64,000 nucleotides of DNA. Origin: Phallus indusiatus (lineage: Eukaryota > Basidiomycota > Agaricomycetes > Phallales > Phallaceae). Positions within the stretch are counted from its first letter, which is position 1, and each line of letters starts with the position of its first letter. Positions 34,864 through 48,000 of the stretch are shown here, piece after piece. A program made the position numbers and the translations under genes. The DNA lies in NCBI GenBank assembly GCA_027605045.1, contig JAQFWX010000016.1, positions 1,082,051 to 1,146,050 on the forward strand. Direction: 5' to 3'. The notes under the pieces are model-generated. The model saw only the letters and a program-made list of their open reading frames with translations. It did no database searches and had not been told where the DNA came from.

Positions 34864-36051
34864 TTAGATGAGATCTCCGCTTTCCAACCATACACCGCAC
34901 TGTTCTGCTATGAGTTCTCCATGCACTGAAGCGCGTTTAATAAGAGACGTAAGATAGTGAATAATACGTATTTGCAGAACCAGAAGGTTGGATTATCCAC
35001 TCACAAATGGAAAAATCGTGGGGTATACCGTGTTTGCAGTGAACGATTCTCAGACCTGCGGGGTTTTCTAATATATTGATAATCCTTTCTCGTTCAGCGC
35101 CAACCCAATGGTCTTCGACACCGTAGTAAAGCCAAAGCTTCGCAGAATGCTGCTTTAAAAAGTACTCATCAGGCATCAATATCGTTTTCATTTCTTCTTG
35201 GACCATTGCAAGGCATGACAGAATCGCGCTAGGAGACCGGACTAGGGATAAGAGAGCCTCTTGTTGCTCTGATGGCCATCTCCTAAATAACAACCTAACA
35301 AAGAAAGGGGCGAACGGTCGTAAAAAAATTGCCAGCAGAGCCAAAATGTAGGAGAGGGGTCTATTGAACAACCACTTGCGCGACCGATAAGCAAGTTGAC
35401 GTTATGCAAATTTGATTATCCATTACGTACAGACGTAGATTTGCCACCAGGAGACAGATATATTTGAAAGTACCGGAAATAGCCCGAAGATTGCGTCAAT
35501 ATCGGCTCCAGCTTTGAGACTCTAATATTCCTGAGCACCAACAAATAACATTTAGAGAGGAAAATCTACCTGTGTAGCTACCCAAGCCCCTGCGCTATGA
35601 CAGATCACAATCACTCGTATTTTTGCCCATTCTTTCCGAATCTTAGCTAAAACTTGATTAAGAGATTCTACTTGATGTAATAGCCCCGTAAACTTCGGAG
35701 TGGGGAGATGCGGCGCATGTCCAAGCATTCCATGAGCAAGGATCGCCAAACCCCGTTCCTTGCATCTCAGATGCAGCGCATCCAAAAACGAGTCATAAAA
35801 CTCAATTACGCCGGGATTTCCTGAAAAATACAATGAAATTAATCTGCATTGGTTCCGCATGAGATTCATGACATACCAGGCACAAAAACACCGAGAGTGC
35901 GGATTTCAGTTGGCGCAGGCCACCATCTTGCGTTCACCTCCGCTTGGGCGCCGGAGATATTGTGAACGCATTTTCCTGGGTATGATGAGGTCAGTTGTAA
36001 TTTCGCTTTTTCGCTACCACTCGAGATAAAAAAAGAAGGAAAAGAAGCCAT
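34864..36051 (-). CDS. lipid droplet-associated hydrolase (LDAH-like, alpha/beta hydrolase)
   Basis: The first ATG is at 36051 (MASFPSFFISSG). Exon 1 ends with RTLGVFVPG and splices to NPGVIEFYDSFLDALHLRC, giving the PGNPG motif of the LDAH family. GLAILAHGMLGHAPH, LHQVESLNQVLAKI and VIVICHSAGAW follow; the last is the nucleophile elbow with Ser in CHSAG (GHSxG in most relatives, so Cys for the first Gly is a small oddity). Later exons give a hydrophobic segment (YILALLAIFLRPFAPFFVRL) that could embed in the droplet surface, then KLWLYYGVEDHWVG (acid residue) and HGIPHDFSI (catalytic His). A final GTGAGT..CTTCAG intron leads to HGELIAEQCGVWLESGDLI and TAA at 34864. The likely role is neutral lipid turnover. 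Confidence 0.85.
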
Positions 36052-36901
36052 CACAAGAACGAAAATCTAAAAGAAGTTTAAAACCTGGACATAGCACGAC
36101 CTCATCATGATGTTGGTGACAGTTTCCAATTGGTCACTATAGTCACATTGGCTAACGACTGGTTGAGTCGTTCCACGTCGAGGCCACTGCAAAATCTCTA
36201 TCACCCTGTCTTTGAGTGTGGGGCTCGTTTTGAAAAAAAGTGGAGTTTATTTTCAAATTTCTTCCGCAAGAGCTGTCGCGCTGGCGGAGGCTTTAACTTT
36301 GGAGGAATTCGGACAAAGTCTTCATGGAAACAAATTCGGAATCTGCTCGGAGTCTGTTGGCCGAGATGATGTGATGACGACTCTGGTAGCAGTGGAGTGT
36401 CCTACGTGATTCATTCCATCCGAAACAATGAACATTATTGTCTGCCCTATCAATATTTTCCTGGTTCTCGCTCAAACAATGCTGACTCTTCTGGCTGCAG
36501 CTCCAAGTGTAGACTTCAGCTGAAAAGCCAAGGCGGTTTGATAACTTTGTGTAATCCCGAACTCGCAGAAACGACGGACCTGGCGACTGGCTGATAGAAT
36601 CCTTTGTCCTCTTTTGTCGGTGGAATCGACGCTTCATCTTCGGCACTCTTGCCGATTAGTTGACAACGACACTTCTGGAGTTGATATCGTTCATTTCTCT
36701 GAATTGACAATTTCAGAGAACAGATGGGATTTATCTCGGAGTGAAGAGGTCCTCCAAAACTGACGCTGTTGATGTTACAGTTCAAGTTGTTTTCCCGATT
36801 ATTGAATTCAGGTATTTCCAGTCAGGTATATAAATGTCGTGTCATGCTCAGTTGGAATTTTCACTCACAAAAGAACCAATATTTCTTTTAGTTCTTCAAA
36901 A
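36052..36901. other. divergent promoter region, LDAH-like gene (-) and GH5 cellulase (+)
   Basis: Open frames occur on both strands at 36.2-36.8 kb, but none has a domain or a convincing splice partner. A clear TATA box lies near its right end. The 850-bp length fits a regulated promoter for the cellulase. Confidence 0.5.
36827..36834 (+). promoter_or_regulatory. TATA box of GH5 endoglucanase gene
   Basis: TATATAAA stands 68 nt before the ATG at 36902, a normal distance for a fungal gene with a short leader. Confidence 0.7.
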
Positions 36902-38650
36902 ATGAAACTCATTCTTGCGACACTCTTGACTGCCATTCATTTGGCAAACGCACAGTCCGCTGTCTGGGGACAATGTATGTTTTCAAAAGTACTTACAGCT
37001 TATTTCCCGACTGATTGTTGTTACTTTTTTAAGGTGGTGGAGAAAACTGGACTGGTGCAACAACTTGCGCCTCAGGATCTGTCTGCACTTACTCAAATCC
37101 TTGTAAAGCGTCTTCAACTTGAACTCGCTGATCCCAAATCAATATTTTATATAGATTACTCGCAATGTCTGCCTGGAACTGCTGCTCCGGCACCGTCGTC
37201 CTCATCTCCGTCTCAGTCTTCCAGTGCTCCAGCCCCGACATCTAGCTCAGGAAGCAACGGTTCGGGCCTGCCGTTCCTTGGTGGTGTAAACACTTCAGGA
37301 TACGATTTCTCCGTGGCAACCAATGGTTCATTCAGTGGCCCACCATCTACTCCACCCCCGGCTCAGTATGCCCATTTTGCAAACGAGGGTGCAAACATCT
37401 TCCGAATTCGTAAGTATTCCTCACTAATCCCAGTGTTACCAGTTGTTTGAAATTGATTCAATTTCCTTTTCAGCGTTTGGTAATATTTTTCAGTAAAAAA
37501 TCCTCGGCTCAACATTAATCAATTTTTGTTAGCTTGGCAATTGATGACTCCCACCCTTGGTGGAGATATTGATCAAGGATTCTTCTCCGAATATGATGCG
37601 ACTGTTCAAGCTGCTCTCGCCACTGGTGCCTACGTCATCGTTGACTTGGTAAGGCATACGGGAGATTCTAGCAAAAATGTCCTAACGATAATGTATAGCA
37701 CAACTATGCTAGATGGAATGGTGGAGTTATTGGTCAGGGTGGTCCCACCAATGCACAGTTCGCATCCATCTGGTCCCAATTGGCGACAGAGTACGCCTCT
37801 ACGGAAAAAATTATAGTATGTATTGATTTGATCCGCGAGTAACTTTTTTGTGAACTCAACAAACTTCAATAGTTCGGTGTTATGTGAGTTAAATATCCAA
37901 GGAAACTGTCTCCTCTGACTGGGTTTCTTTAATATTCAGGAACGAACCTCATGACTTACCTGATGGCACTGAACTATGGGCGGAGTCTGTCCAAGCCGCT
38001 GTCAACGCGATTCGTGAAGCCGGGGCAACTTCTCAAATCATCCTGATTCCAGGCTCAAGCTACTCTAGTGCCCAAGCACTCCCAACCGAGGCTGGTCCTG
38101 ATCTTCTTACAGTCACTGATCCTGCTGGTGGCGTTGGCAAGCTTGTTTTTGATGGTGACTATTTCAGTTGCACTTTGTTTCGCTTGGTTTGTACTGACTT
38201 TGTGAATAGTTCACAAATATCTCGATTCGGATAACAGCGGTACTCACCCTGATTGTGTTACGGTACCTAACTTTTTTTTTGTTTTTTTTTATTTTGCGAC
38301 TGATGATTTGGATAGAACAATGTCGATGTTCTCACCACCCTCGTACAATGGTTGCAAGCCAACGGAAACCGTCAAGCTCTCTTGTCTGAAACTGGAGGAG
38401 GAAACACCGCAAGCTGCGAGACAGATTTAGACCAGGAACTTGCCTACGTCAAGGAAAATTCTGACACTATCGTCGGATTCTCGGTTTGGGCTGCTGTAAG
38501 TCAATGCATCCCCGTTTCAGATACCTTGTCGCTGATCACGTCGTGAATTAGGGAGCTTTTGATACGACATACGTGCTTAGTGTTACACCGTTCCCCAATG
38601 GAACTGACCAGCCTCTCTGGATCGATGCTGTTCAACCGAACTTGCCATGA
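36902..38650 (+). CDS. secreted GH5 endo-beta-1,4-glucanase with N-terminal CBM1
   Basis: The enzyme cuts internal bonds in cellulose outside the cell. The signal peptide is MKLILATLLTAIHLANAQS. The cellulose-binding CBM1 is split over three exons: SAVWGQ, then CGGENWTGATTCASGSVCTY, then YYSQCLPG; the four Cys and aromatic residues of a CBM1 are present. A Ser/Pro/Ala linker (SSSSPSQSSSAPAPTSSS) leads to the GH5 barrel, beginning LGGVNTSGYDFS. The proton donor lies in NEPHDLPDG and the nucleophile Glu in ALLSETGGGNTASC. The gene ends DQPLWIDAVQPNLP at TGA 38648-38650. At least six introns interrupt it. It resembles the EGII-type subfamily of GH5. Induction by cellulose is usual for the family but no specific sites were proven. 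Confidence 0.93.
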
Positions 38651-40264
38651 GTTATGTATAGACTGGACTTCTGGCCTGAAAGCTTTTCTTCCAGGTTTGA
38701 TAAATCAAAAAAAGATTGTTATTCACGGAATTGGCAATGATCTGTTCAAGTATGGTGACATAGGGGTGTTTCCCGCTCCCTTAGGCTCGATGTCGATGTA
38801 AATTAACTATTTAGTATAGTTTAGCAATGTGAAACTCTTTTCGTGTTTCAGGTGAAATTAAAAAAAAACGCATCTCGATGCTATGCTATAAGAATTCCTT
38901 CCCTTGTTCCAAAGTGGTCGAGATCTGTAACACCGACTTTTGTCTTGGAAGTTCATCGACATCGTTCACGGATCTGATCTTCATTGCTATTTTGGGTTAG
39001 CTGCTAATTGCGCCACTAAAGCCGTTCATTCCAAACCCAAAGTATGTATGTATGTACATACTTCCGAACATGCATTACTGAGAAGGGCCAAGAGCTGGTT
39101 AGATAACATGAACAGGATCGAACAACCGACACGCACATGCACAACAAAAAGGAGAATATGAATCTAGCGAAATACTACCTCAATTCCGGCTGTTGAATTC
39201 GGAATGTCGTGATATATGTGGGTATCAAATACACGTCATGTCCGCTGTTCGAATTCGACTTCGGATAAGATGCACGCAATTTGAATTTTCTAGACAGCCG
39301 TTACGAGAACATTCATTTGATTTTTGAAAGACTGTTGATTCGGTCTTTTGCAATGTTTGTGAGTGTGTGCAAAAATTTTTTTCCAACGCCGTACGGGTAT
39401 GAAAACACTGCGACCCTAGCAGGCGTGATGGGAATCTGTGGGGCAATGGCTGCAAAAAAAATACCGTAGAACATCCCTGGACAAGAAATGAATGTGCCTC
39501 GTCCGAAAATTGAAAGCCATTTATTGTTTAAGAACTGCAATACACTAGCTCAGGGACGGAATCCCGGAAGTGTCCCACACGTAACATACGCACAGGCACG
39601 TCCTCGTCTAATCACTGCACAGAAATACATACGTCCATGTATGCGAAGTTCGCATAGTAATATATCAGTGGTCCACTCGACGCTGTTTCCATGCCGAAGA
39701 CGAAAGAGCGACTGATGATGGGCGGTGTGTGCCAGTGATAACATGACACGACGGAAACTTGAAAGGAGTCACTGAGCCTGAGATCATGGAATGTGCATTA
39801 ACAACAAAAGTCCGTCCCATTTGTTTTTTGAAATAAGCGGCGTTCTGAACAATAATATATCCGAAACACATCGGTGTTTTGTTTTTGCAACCCTTCAAAG
39901 TTCACCGCCAGCTTTCTTGCGGCTTTTGGCTTTGGATCATCGGTCGTTCCCTTCATATCATGAGGTTCGAACGGGAAATGTCAATGGTAATAATTTGTCC
40001 TGGCTGGCATCCCATCATTATCACTATCATCATCATCAATAATTCACAGCCGAGTCGACTCAGGCCATTGGGGCCCACATTGAGAATTCAGAAGAATTTC
40101 GTATAAGAAGTCTGTAATATCCCATCTTGTAATATAAAGCGTTATAATAAAATAATAATGGTCCATGGCATATGTTAGGTTATTATTATTATTAACCAGC
40201 ATATACTATCGCAGTTTCTACCTGAATTCTTTAAATATTTAAGCAAAAAAATCTACATTCACAC
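38651..40264. other. long intergenic stretch, no supported gene
   Basis: It contains small open frames on both strands (39.2-39.9 kb) without domains, a short perfect palindrome at 39640-39656, and AT-rich and trinucleotide-rich sequence at 40.0-40.2 kb close to the next gene. The right part is probably the promoter and leader of the zinc-cluster gene. Confidence 0.5.
39640..39656. repeat. 17-bp perfect palindrome
   Basis: TATGCGAAGTTCGCATA is symmetric around one central base. Such sites often bind dimeric transcription factors. No gene start is near it, so the meaning is unclear. Confidence 0.5.
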
Positions 40265-43200
40265 ATGCTGGGTAATAGTATGGCTTCTCCCACAGACGCC
40301 TTTACCAAGTCAGCGCCGATGCCCAGCGGCGGCTTCTTTCCGCACCACCACGACGACGAACACTCTCCCATTCACTCCATCGATTATTTCGTCCAAAACA
40401 TGAATAACCCACACCCCCACAACTCACATTTACAACAACTCCAAATGCAGCAGCAACAGCCGCAGTCTCAACAACAACAGCATCCCCAGTTCGCCCAAGA
40501 TCCCAATCACCAGATTCATCGCAGCAGTGTCGACATTCCTCCCTCTTACCCAAATCCAGTCCAGAAAACTGAAAATACATCCCCAACATCCAACGATCTT
40601 CTTCAATCCGGTTCTCCGGATGAGAAGAAACCAGCCGTGAAACCCACCAAAACCTTGAATCGTGTACCACGTATACTTTTTCCCTCCTTGCTTATCTTCC
40701 TAACTCATACTGATTAACCCGTCTGTTTTCCATTAGGTGCATGTGTAAGTTTCAAAATCACTCGTCAAGACCCGTTGTTCATAAACTCGGGGAATTTTAG
40801 AATGCCTGCCGTAAGCAAAAGATGAGATGTGAAGGGGCTGAAAATCCCCCTTGTAGGCGTTGTCGCCATGCTGGACTAGAATGCCTTTTTGAAAAACCAA
40901 CTCGGGAACCGACATTGACTGGAGAAGCTGGCCTAGAGTGAGTATCTTCGTCCTTACGACAGTTGCTACTTGCGCTGATACCTCGATTCACCGCCCCTCC
41001 CCCCCTATTCTTGCCCTTCCCCCCATCCCAATGATAACAGGCGAATACGTAGTTTAGAGTCTCAAGTATCCGACATTCGAAATACCCAACATGTTATACA
41101 CAATACATTGCTCGATCTCGTTGCTCAGCTGCGTGGTGGGTCCGCCGGTCCATCATCGTTTCGTCAGTCCCCCGTTGGCGCATCTCCCTACATGAACAAC
41201 AACGTTCACTCCCCTGCTTCCAGCGGGGCAGCCACCGTTACAGGGATGAACGTTGTCGACCCTCTACTCTCATCGACAGGGAACGGCCCTCATTCATCAC
41301 GCACGGGCACTCTCTCAACTGGAGGTCATGGTTCTCCCGCAACGCCTCATGCTGTTGTCAGCCCACGATCGGCTGACAAACGGCCTGCTAGCTCAAATTA
41401 TCAAGGTCCGCCTCCACCGCAGCCCCAATTCGTTCAAGGAAGATCCCAGCCGCCGCAGTCTTTTCACAGTCTTCCCTCCTTATCTACTATGCAAGGTATG
41501 CAAAGATTTTGTCATATATTGGTCTTTGAAAAAAAAGTAATAATATACAGGATCATCCAAAAACGACAATGGTAAACGACATGTCTCGTCTAATGATACC
41601 TCGGCCAACTCGAGTGAAGACGAAGACTCGTCAGAGTTGCCCGCCTCGGGTCTGGTCGCTCCCTGGGAAGTGTTAAGGGGTCTCGCAGAAGCCGCCGCTG
41701 AAATTTCAGCCAAGGCAAGTCATTCATTTATTGAGATATCTGTTTCAAAGATTATTTTTTGACTGATTGACACATTTTTGTTAGGAAAATGGAAGTTCGT
41801 CAGGTCCACCGAGCCGTGCACGCTCACGTTCGCCATTTCCAGTTCCTTCTCATTTTCACTCGGGGCATTCAGGAAATTCAGGTTTAAATGGAAAAAAGCC
41901 CATGAAACGACGCAAGATACATCATCATACTCGGGTTGGGAGAGCATTGGCTCCACCAGATGGTATTCCCGACTCTCACTGTTATCGGCCAAAAACATTA
42001 TCGTAATGCTGATATGTGTTTTTTTATCTCTTGTAGTCGTCACCAAGAACATTATCACAGAACGGGAGGCACGAGATCTATTCACAACGTGCGTACTTTG
42101 CTCATGTACCTGCCCCATCCTTCGCCATTTCTTCTTTTTCCTTCCCCACGCCACATTCATATTTTCGTAATCTTTCACCTTTCACATTTCTCCTCTTGAC
42201 CTCTCGCAATTCATTTACGGCTATTTAACATTATGTGTGTCTTCTTTTTCCCACAGGTTCTACCAGGGTTGCTCGACGTTCCTGCCTGTATTCGATAGTC
42301 AAACGGACACTTTCGATGAACTTCATGAACGATCGCCTTTTGCCGTGGATTGTATTTGTATGGTTGCTGCCCGTGTACAGTGCGAAGGCGGACCTCCGAC
42401 GGAGACGTTCAAGAAGTGTCTAGATGAGGTTCAGTCCATATGCAGCAGAACATTGTTCTCTCCCGTGACTCGTCAGGAAGTTGTTCAAGCAATGGGTATG
42501 TCATTGGGCATAATTACATTTGTATTTCATTGTTATTAATGTCCCTTTTCGTTCATCATAACAGTGCTTGTCTCAGGGTGGTCGGACAATGGTTGGCTGA
42601 GTGGTGGTATGTATATCAGCATCACGGCGCGTCAACGCTTTGATGGAAAGTTTTTTGGGGTACCTTTTTTTTCTTAATCATTGCGTGATATAGGACACGC
42701 GGTTCGAATGGCGCTCGAGATAGGCATGGACAAGGCATGGCCAAGGATTATGCGTCGAATATACGCCAATAAAACTTCAACTTCTCGTGAAGAGCGGGAA
42801 TTAGTCATTTCAGCGCGAACATGGTTTGTATTGTATCTTTTCGAGCATCAGTGCGTATTATTATTTGTTTTTTTAATTGTTCCTGTGTGCATGTTATGTG
42901 TTTTGCTGATTGGATGGGAATGCTCAACAGAATATCGTATGGCGTTGGTCGACCGGCTATCCTGCGATTTGACGACTCCATACGTGACTGCCGTTTATTA
43001 TTGCAACATCCACTCGCTATAGAAGACGACATGCGATTGGTATCGATGGTGGAGTTGATGGTTTTGCGTGAGAAGATACATAACAAACTGGCGCAACAAG
43101 ATTCCATCACAGAGGAGACCTTCGTAACTCTTCGCGAAGCCGATACCGATTTTAAAGTTTGGTTTGAGTATTGGGACCGAAAGTTTGCTGAAAAGTATTC

Positions 43201-44506
43201 AGATGTAAGTCGAGTATTATTCTCCTATTTGAGTACTTGGAACTCAAAAGATTATCCCATCTTTTTATAGTCCGTCTTTTACCGCCAAAGTCTTCTGGTG
43301 CAACAGTCGTTTGCAGAGCTATTTCATAATGCTACAGCACTCGTGGGAATCAACGGACCAGAAGACGCTGTGAAGATGCCGCCAGCTCAACGGCAAATTG
43401 CTATTCGCTCGATAAACGTTGCGAAGTTGGGTCTAGAAACGACATTAACAGCCTCTGCATATCGGGAAAATTTGAAATATGGTTCGTGGTCAGCTGAGCT
43501 GACTTACCCCTATGTCTCGTGATGTTGATGTGTATCTCTTTCCTTTTTTTCCCAGCCGTTCACTATACGCACGCTACTGCCACTTTTGCGGCGTCTTTCT
43601 TAATTCGTCTTGCGCGGTTAATGTAAGTTGTTTTAATGTTCAAGAACCCTTTGTCTTTTTTTTGAAAAAAAACTTATTCATTTTGTTTATGACAGCCCCG
43701 AAGAATGTGATTTACCTGCGATTAAAAAGATGGTGGAAGAATTGGCTAATGTCTTAGAACAAAGTAAGCTTTGACCTTTCCTCATCCGGAACATGATTTT
43801 AGATGTTTATTTTCTCTTCTCATTAAAGCTCCGGCCGGTCGATATGCTCGTAGCCTAAGGTTAATGATTCGCCGTGCAGCTGAGAGAAGAGTCCTGCCGG
43901 GCTCTCCTCGTCGTGTGCCGGGTGAGATGGAGTACGAAGAAGCTCCGCATGACCTTCCGCACATGCATGCTGGTGTTTATCCGCAGCAGCAGCAGCATCA
44001 AGATCATTCCCAATACCGGTCACCGACCAGTCAGCAGCAGCAACAGCAACAGCAGTACCTTGGTCAGGTGCACCGTCACCCGCATCCGAATCAAATGCCT
44101 GGAATAGTGTATGGTCCAATGCCTCATGAAGCATATGCTGGTAGTATGATGTATCCACAAGCGGGCGGTTGGTACGATCCATATGCCGAAATGCAACCTT
44201 GGGCGAATATGGATTTGAATGCTGGAGCTGTGGTGGATAATGGAATGGAAGCCCTCATGATTCCTGTCGGGTAAGTCACGTTTGGACAAGACTCCATTCT
44301 TCTCTCTTTCTTGTTTCTTGTTTCTTGCTTTTTTTTTCTGGTTTCTTTCTTATGCTTCCATTTTATTCATATGGTGGTTTCTTGTCTTGCCTTAATGAAT
44401 TCAAAAATTTAAATGAACTATCGTTTTCATTTTTCATATCTTTTTTACCTCCCTCTTATATTGTAGATATGATCAACACGGTGAAGGTGTACCCCAAATA
44501 TGGTAA
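40265..44506 (+). CDS. Zn2Cys6 fungal transcription factor
   Basis: The ATG at 40265 opens a His/Gln-rich activation-type region (LQMQQQQPQSQQQQ). The zinc cluster is assembled over two introns: RVPR, an 8-nt exon, then NACRKQKMRCEGAENPPC and RRCRHAGLECLFEKP, giving the six Cys with normal spacing. A GTGAGT..AACAG intron precedes the linker/coiled coil RIRSLESQVSDIRN. Further on are acidic Ser-rich segments, a basic KKPMKRRKIHHH stretch (possible nuclear signal), and the fungal-specific transcription factor domain: GCSTFLPVFDSQTDTFDELH, AVRMALEIGMDKAWPRI, ARTWFVLYLFEHQ. The C-terminus has a long poly-Gln run and ends GEGVPQIW at TAA 44504-44506 after a GTAAGT..TTGTAG intron. It is a DNA-binding regulator; its targets are unknown. 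The neighbouring cellulase gene is in the same orientation, but no link is shown. Confidence 0.9.
40737..40744 (+). other. 8-nt microexon of the Zn2Cys6 gene
   Basis: GTGCATGT sits between a CATTAG acceptor and a GTAAGT donor. It completes an Arg codon and encodes Ala and the first Cys of the zinc cluster. Skipping it would remove that Cys and shift the frame. Confidence 0.75.
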
Positions 44507-45056
44507 CCAAATTCGTCGAATGCGAGACTTCTTTTTCGGCTATCGACGAAAGTTCCTGTAATTGACTTTCCACAATCATCGGAGTCGTTAACGACTGCAT
44601 TGCCAACCTAACCGAGTCTCCCTCGTGGCGCATTAGGCTTCAAGCGCGAAACAATTCAAACAAAGAACCCATGGCGCCATTATATATACCCCCAAACTTC
44701 GACCTCGCATACCACGTTTTATTCATTTTTGGATCTATTGGGTTTGCCCCTATCTATCTCATTATGTAGCCTATCATTTTTCTTTCCTTGTCTTCATCCG
44801 CGCCGGGTTTTGTTCTATATGATTGAGTGTATCTTAGCCCACCTATGATCCTCTTCTGTAGCGCGAATGTAATTTACGTTGTTGTTGCTATTGATAGGAG
44901 AATATATATTACTATGATTGTATTGCGTATAAACAATGTATGTATGTGCACAACTCGATGTCTAACGAAAAAAATGGGCTACATACATGTATCACACTTA
45001 AGAAATTCAGTGGTTGCAATATAAGAATATATGAATATATGTGATGGACAGAGTCT
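44507..45056. other. intergenic between convergent Zn2Cys6 and Rad5/HLTF-like genes
   Basis: This is AT-rich 3' flank with repeated TATGTATG and ATATATG strings; no gene is seen. Confidence 0.5.
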
Positions 45057-48000
45057 TCACTGCGTAATTGGTGCGGGAACCTGCTGTCCGAATAACACCT
45101 TCAGCTCTTCTACCCGCCTGCGTTGCAATTCTGCCTTGCTGATAGCGACAGGCTGTCCGAGAGTCATGTTCGCCAAAGCAGTCTTGCGCCGCTGCACCTC
45201 CAATAGTCTATCTTCTATACTATTCTCGATAATAAACTTCTTAATTGTCACGGGTTTCGTCTGACCAAGCCGGTGCTGAAAGAAGGAGAAGGTTGTCAAA
45301 TTCATAAGAACCAGCGGGGGGTGGGGAGAGAGAAATAACCACTTACAATCCGATCGACGGCCTGGTTTTCAACAGCTGGATTCCTGTTAATAAATCAATA
45401 TCAAGTAACAAGAACATTGGTGGTGAAATTTCCAATTTACCAGTATGGATCCATAAGGTATACTCGTTGGGCGGCTGTTAAGTTCAGACCCACGCCACCG
45501 GCTTTCAAACTGACTAGAAGCACTTCGCACTTGGGATCATATTTCAACGCATCCATAGCGCGTGAGCGCTCGTCTCGCTTCATTGTCCCATCCAGACGGT
45601 CATACTTGATGTGCGCTGCTTCGAGGGCATCTTCAATTCTGAAACGAACAGCTAAACAATGCGAAGGAAGTGATCAAAGCAAAATGACATACTTATCGAG
45701 CATACTCGTCCATTGAGAGCTACAGGGTACCATAAGGTTATATATAACACAAACCACAAAGTTTGAAAAGAGCACTTACAAAACAACAGTTTTGACGACA
45801 TCTTGTTTCATAACATGACCCTCGCTGTCCATTACTTGGATATCAATCGCCTCTGGATCAAAATTGTCTGAATGTGGATTCGATCTCGAGAATACAAGTA
45901 TATCGTTGATGAGTGCCCGGATTTTCGTGGACATGTAACTCGTTTGCCCCTTTTGTCTGCGTTCGCGTCTTCCACCAGACGAAGGTGCAATCTTCTTTTT
46001 CATACAGTTCAACGAGTCCACGCTCAATTCGACGGCATCTTGAGGTAATAACTCCGCTTGACAAGCAGCGCAAGAGCGTTGAAGATTTGATGGGACATCA
46101 GGCCATCCAGAACAAATATAAGAGTGGAAACATTCTATACAGAACAAGTGTTGACAGCGGGTGAGAACCGGACGTAAAGTAGTAGGACTGCTTTGTCGGG
46201 TTGGAATGCGAGAGCTAGGTTGTGACGTCTTGAGCTTTCGACTTCGTTTGCCTCCCATATCGTCCTCCAAACCCTCTTCTTTCTCGTCTTCTAGAGGCGA
46301 TGCGAGTTCGGTACCACACTGGACACATTGTGCGGTGCCCGATTCTCTGAGCAGATTAAAGATCGCAGACCCTCTTTGAACGTTAATGCCTTCGCGCACT
46401 ATTTCCCCCACAAGCTCCTCGTAATTGACGGGTACATCCGACATACTATCATCCGCCAAGACACCTTTGCCCTTGACAAGTTCGATATGATCGCATATCT
46501 GGCGGAGCCGAAGAATCTTTTGCAATATACCAACGTAATTCTTCATAACTTCGTTCTTTTCCGTCATCTGGTTAAACTCCTCTTTCGATGTGGAATAGTA
46601 TTCATTATATATAGCCTGTTCTTTGGGGTCGAATGCCAGGTATTCCAGACGTTCATCTCGAGGCGGGAGATTCAATATCTTGGTACCGTCCGCAGTCGTA
46701 GTCTCTTTTGTTCGTCGTAGGGTTATGCATTTCATGAGGGTTTGCAACCGAGCTATACCTAGTGGCTGTCCGAATTTCGCTGGGCCACCAACATACTCCG
46801 TCCAAACGGCTTTATCATCGAAGGGTCTAATCGTAAAAACTTTATGAGGGCATAGACATCATCCAGCTTGTTCTGCACCGGCGTTCCAGTGAGACATAAA
46901 CGCCTGTTGGCGGTAAGCGCGCACGACGCACGGCTTCCCACTGTAGAAGTTTCTTTGATACAACTAGACACAATATACGTAAGAATCTGAAAGTCAATTA
47001 AAGAGAAAAAGAACCTACTGCGCTTCGTCAAGAACGACACGGAACCAATGAACCATTTGTAGCGGACTACTCTGCTCTGCACCACCAGCTTTCTTCCTCT
47101 TCTTACCTCGAGGTTTCTTAGCTGCTAGGATAACTTGGCCGTTCTCATCCAGAGTCGTATTTTGAACTTCTTCAACCAGCCCATTCTCCCCGTCACTAAT
47201 ATCATCGTCATCTCCGTTTCGAGATTGTTTGGAGTATTCACTGGCAAGAGTCGCATAAGTCGTGATGATAGCGTCAAAATCGGCCAGAAAGTTCGGATCG
47301 GAATTTCTAGCGTTTCCGTGGTAAACATAAACCCTTATTGAAGGAACGCCTTTCTTCTTAGCTGGAACAGAATAACCTCCAGCGGCGCCACCCACAACAT
47401 TAACCTCACCCGCCCAGTGTTCCTTAAACTGATCTTCCCAGTTTACAATTGTGGAGAGGGGACAGACGATCAGCGTGCCGCGAGACTTGACTTTAAGACG
47501 ACAAGCCCGATTGTAATCCTCGATTTCCCGCTTTTCTTCAATTTTCCCCTTGCCCTTTGTCTTGCCTTCGGAAGGCGAGTTATAACCACCGCCCGCCATT
47601 GTTGACAGTGCAGAGTCGGAAGCAATTTGAGAAAGAGGTACCCGGGGAAGAGCATCTAATGGTTCCTGGCCAAATTCACGGGCAGCTGGGAGTGTAGAGG
47701 CGAGGAGAGACACGCAAGTGATTGTCTTGCCGAGACCCATCTATTATGCAAGGATTAAAAACCGGAAGTAAGATATATTTATAATTTGACATACGTCATC
47801 TGCTAGCAATGCAGCCTTGCATTCCTTGGGTTCGGTATACACTTCTCGGGTCGTAACGACGTGCATCCAACTAGTGATTCGACCTGAAGTGTCCTTCCGG
47901 GCCTACACGAAATTAGCGTTGGATCAAACCGGAGAAGTCATACAAAGAGTAAGAATGAAACGCACCGTCCAGAGCGATGATGTCCCATCCTTCCAACGGG

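Noticed and set aside
36130..36785. A gene between the LDAH-like and GH5 genes, from several 65-117 codon frames
   Set aside because: The frames lie on both strands, overlap one another and show no domain; the interval fits a divergent promoter.
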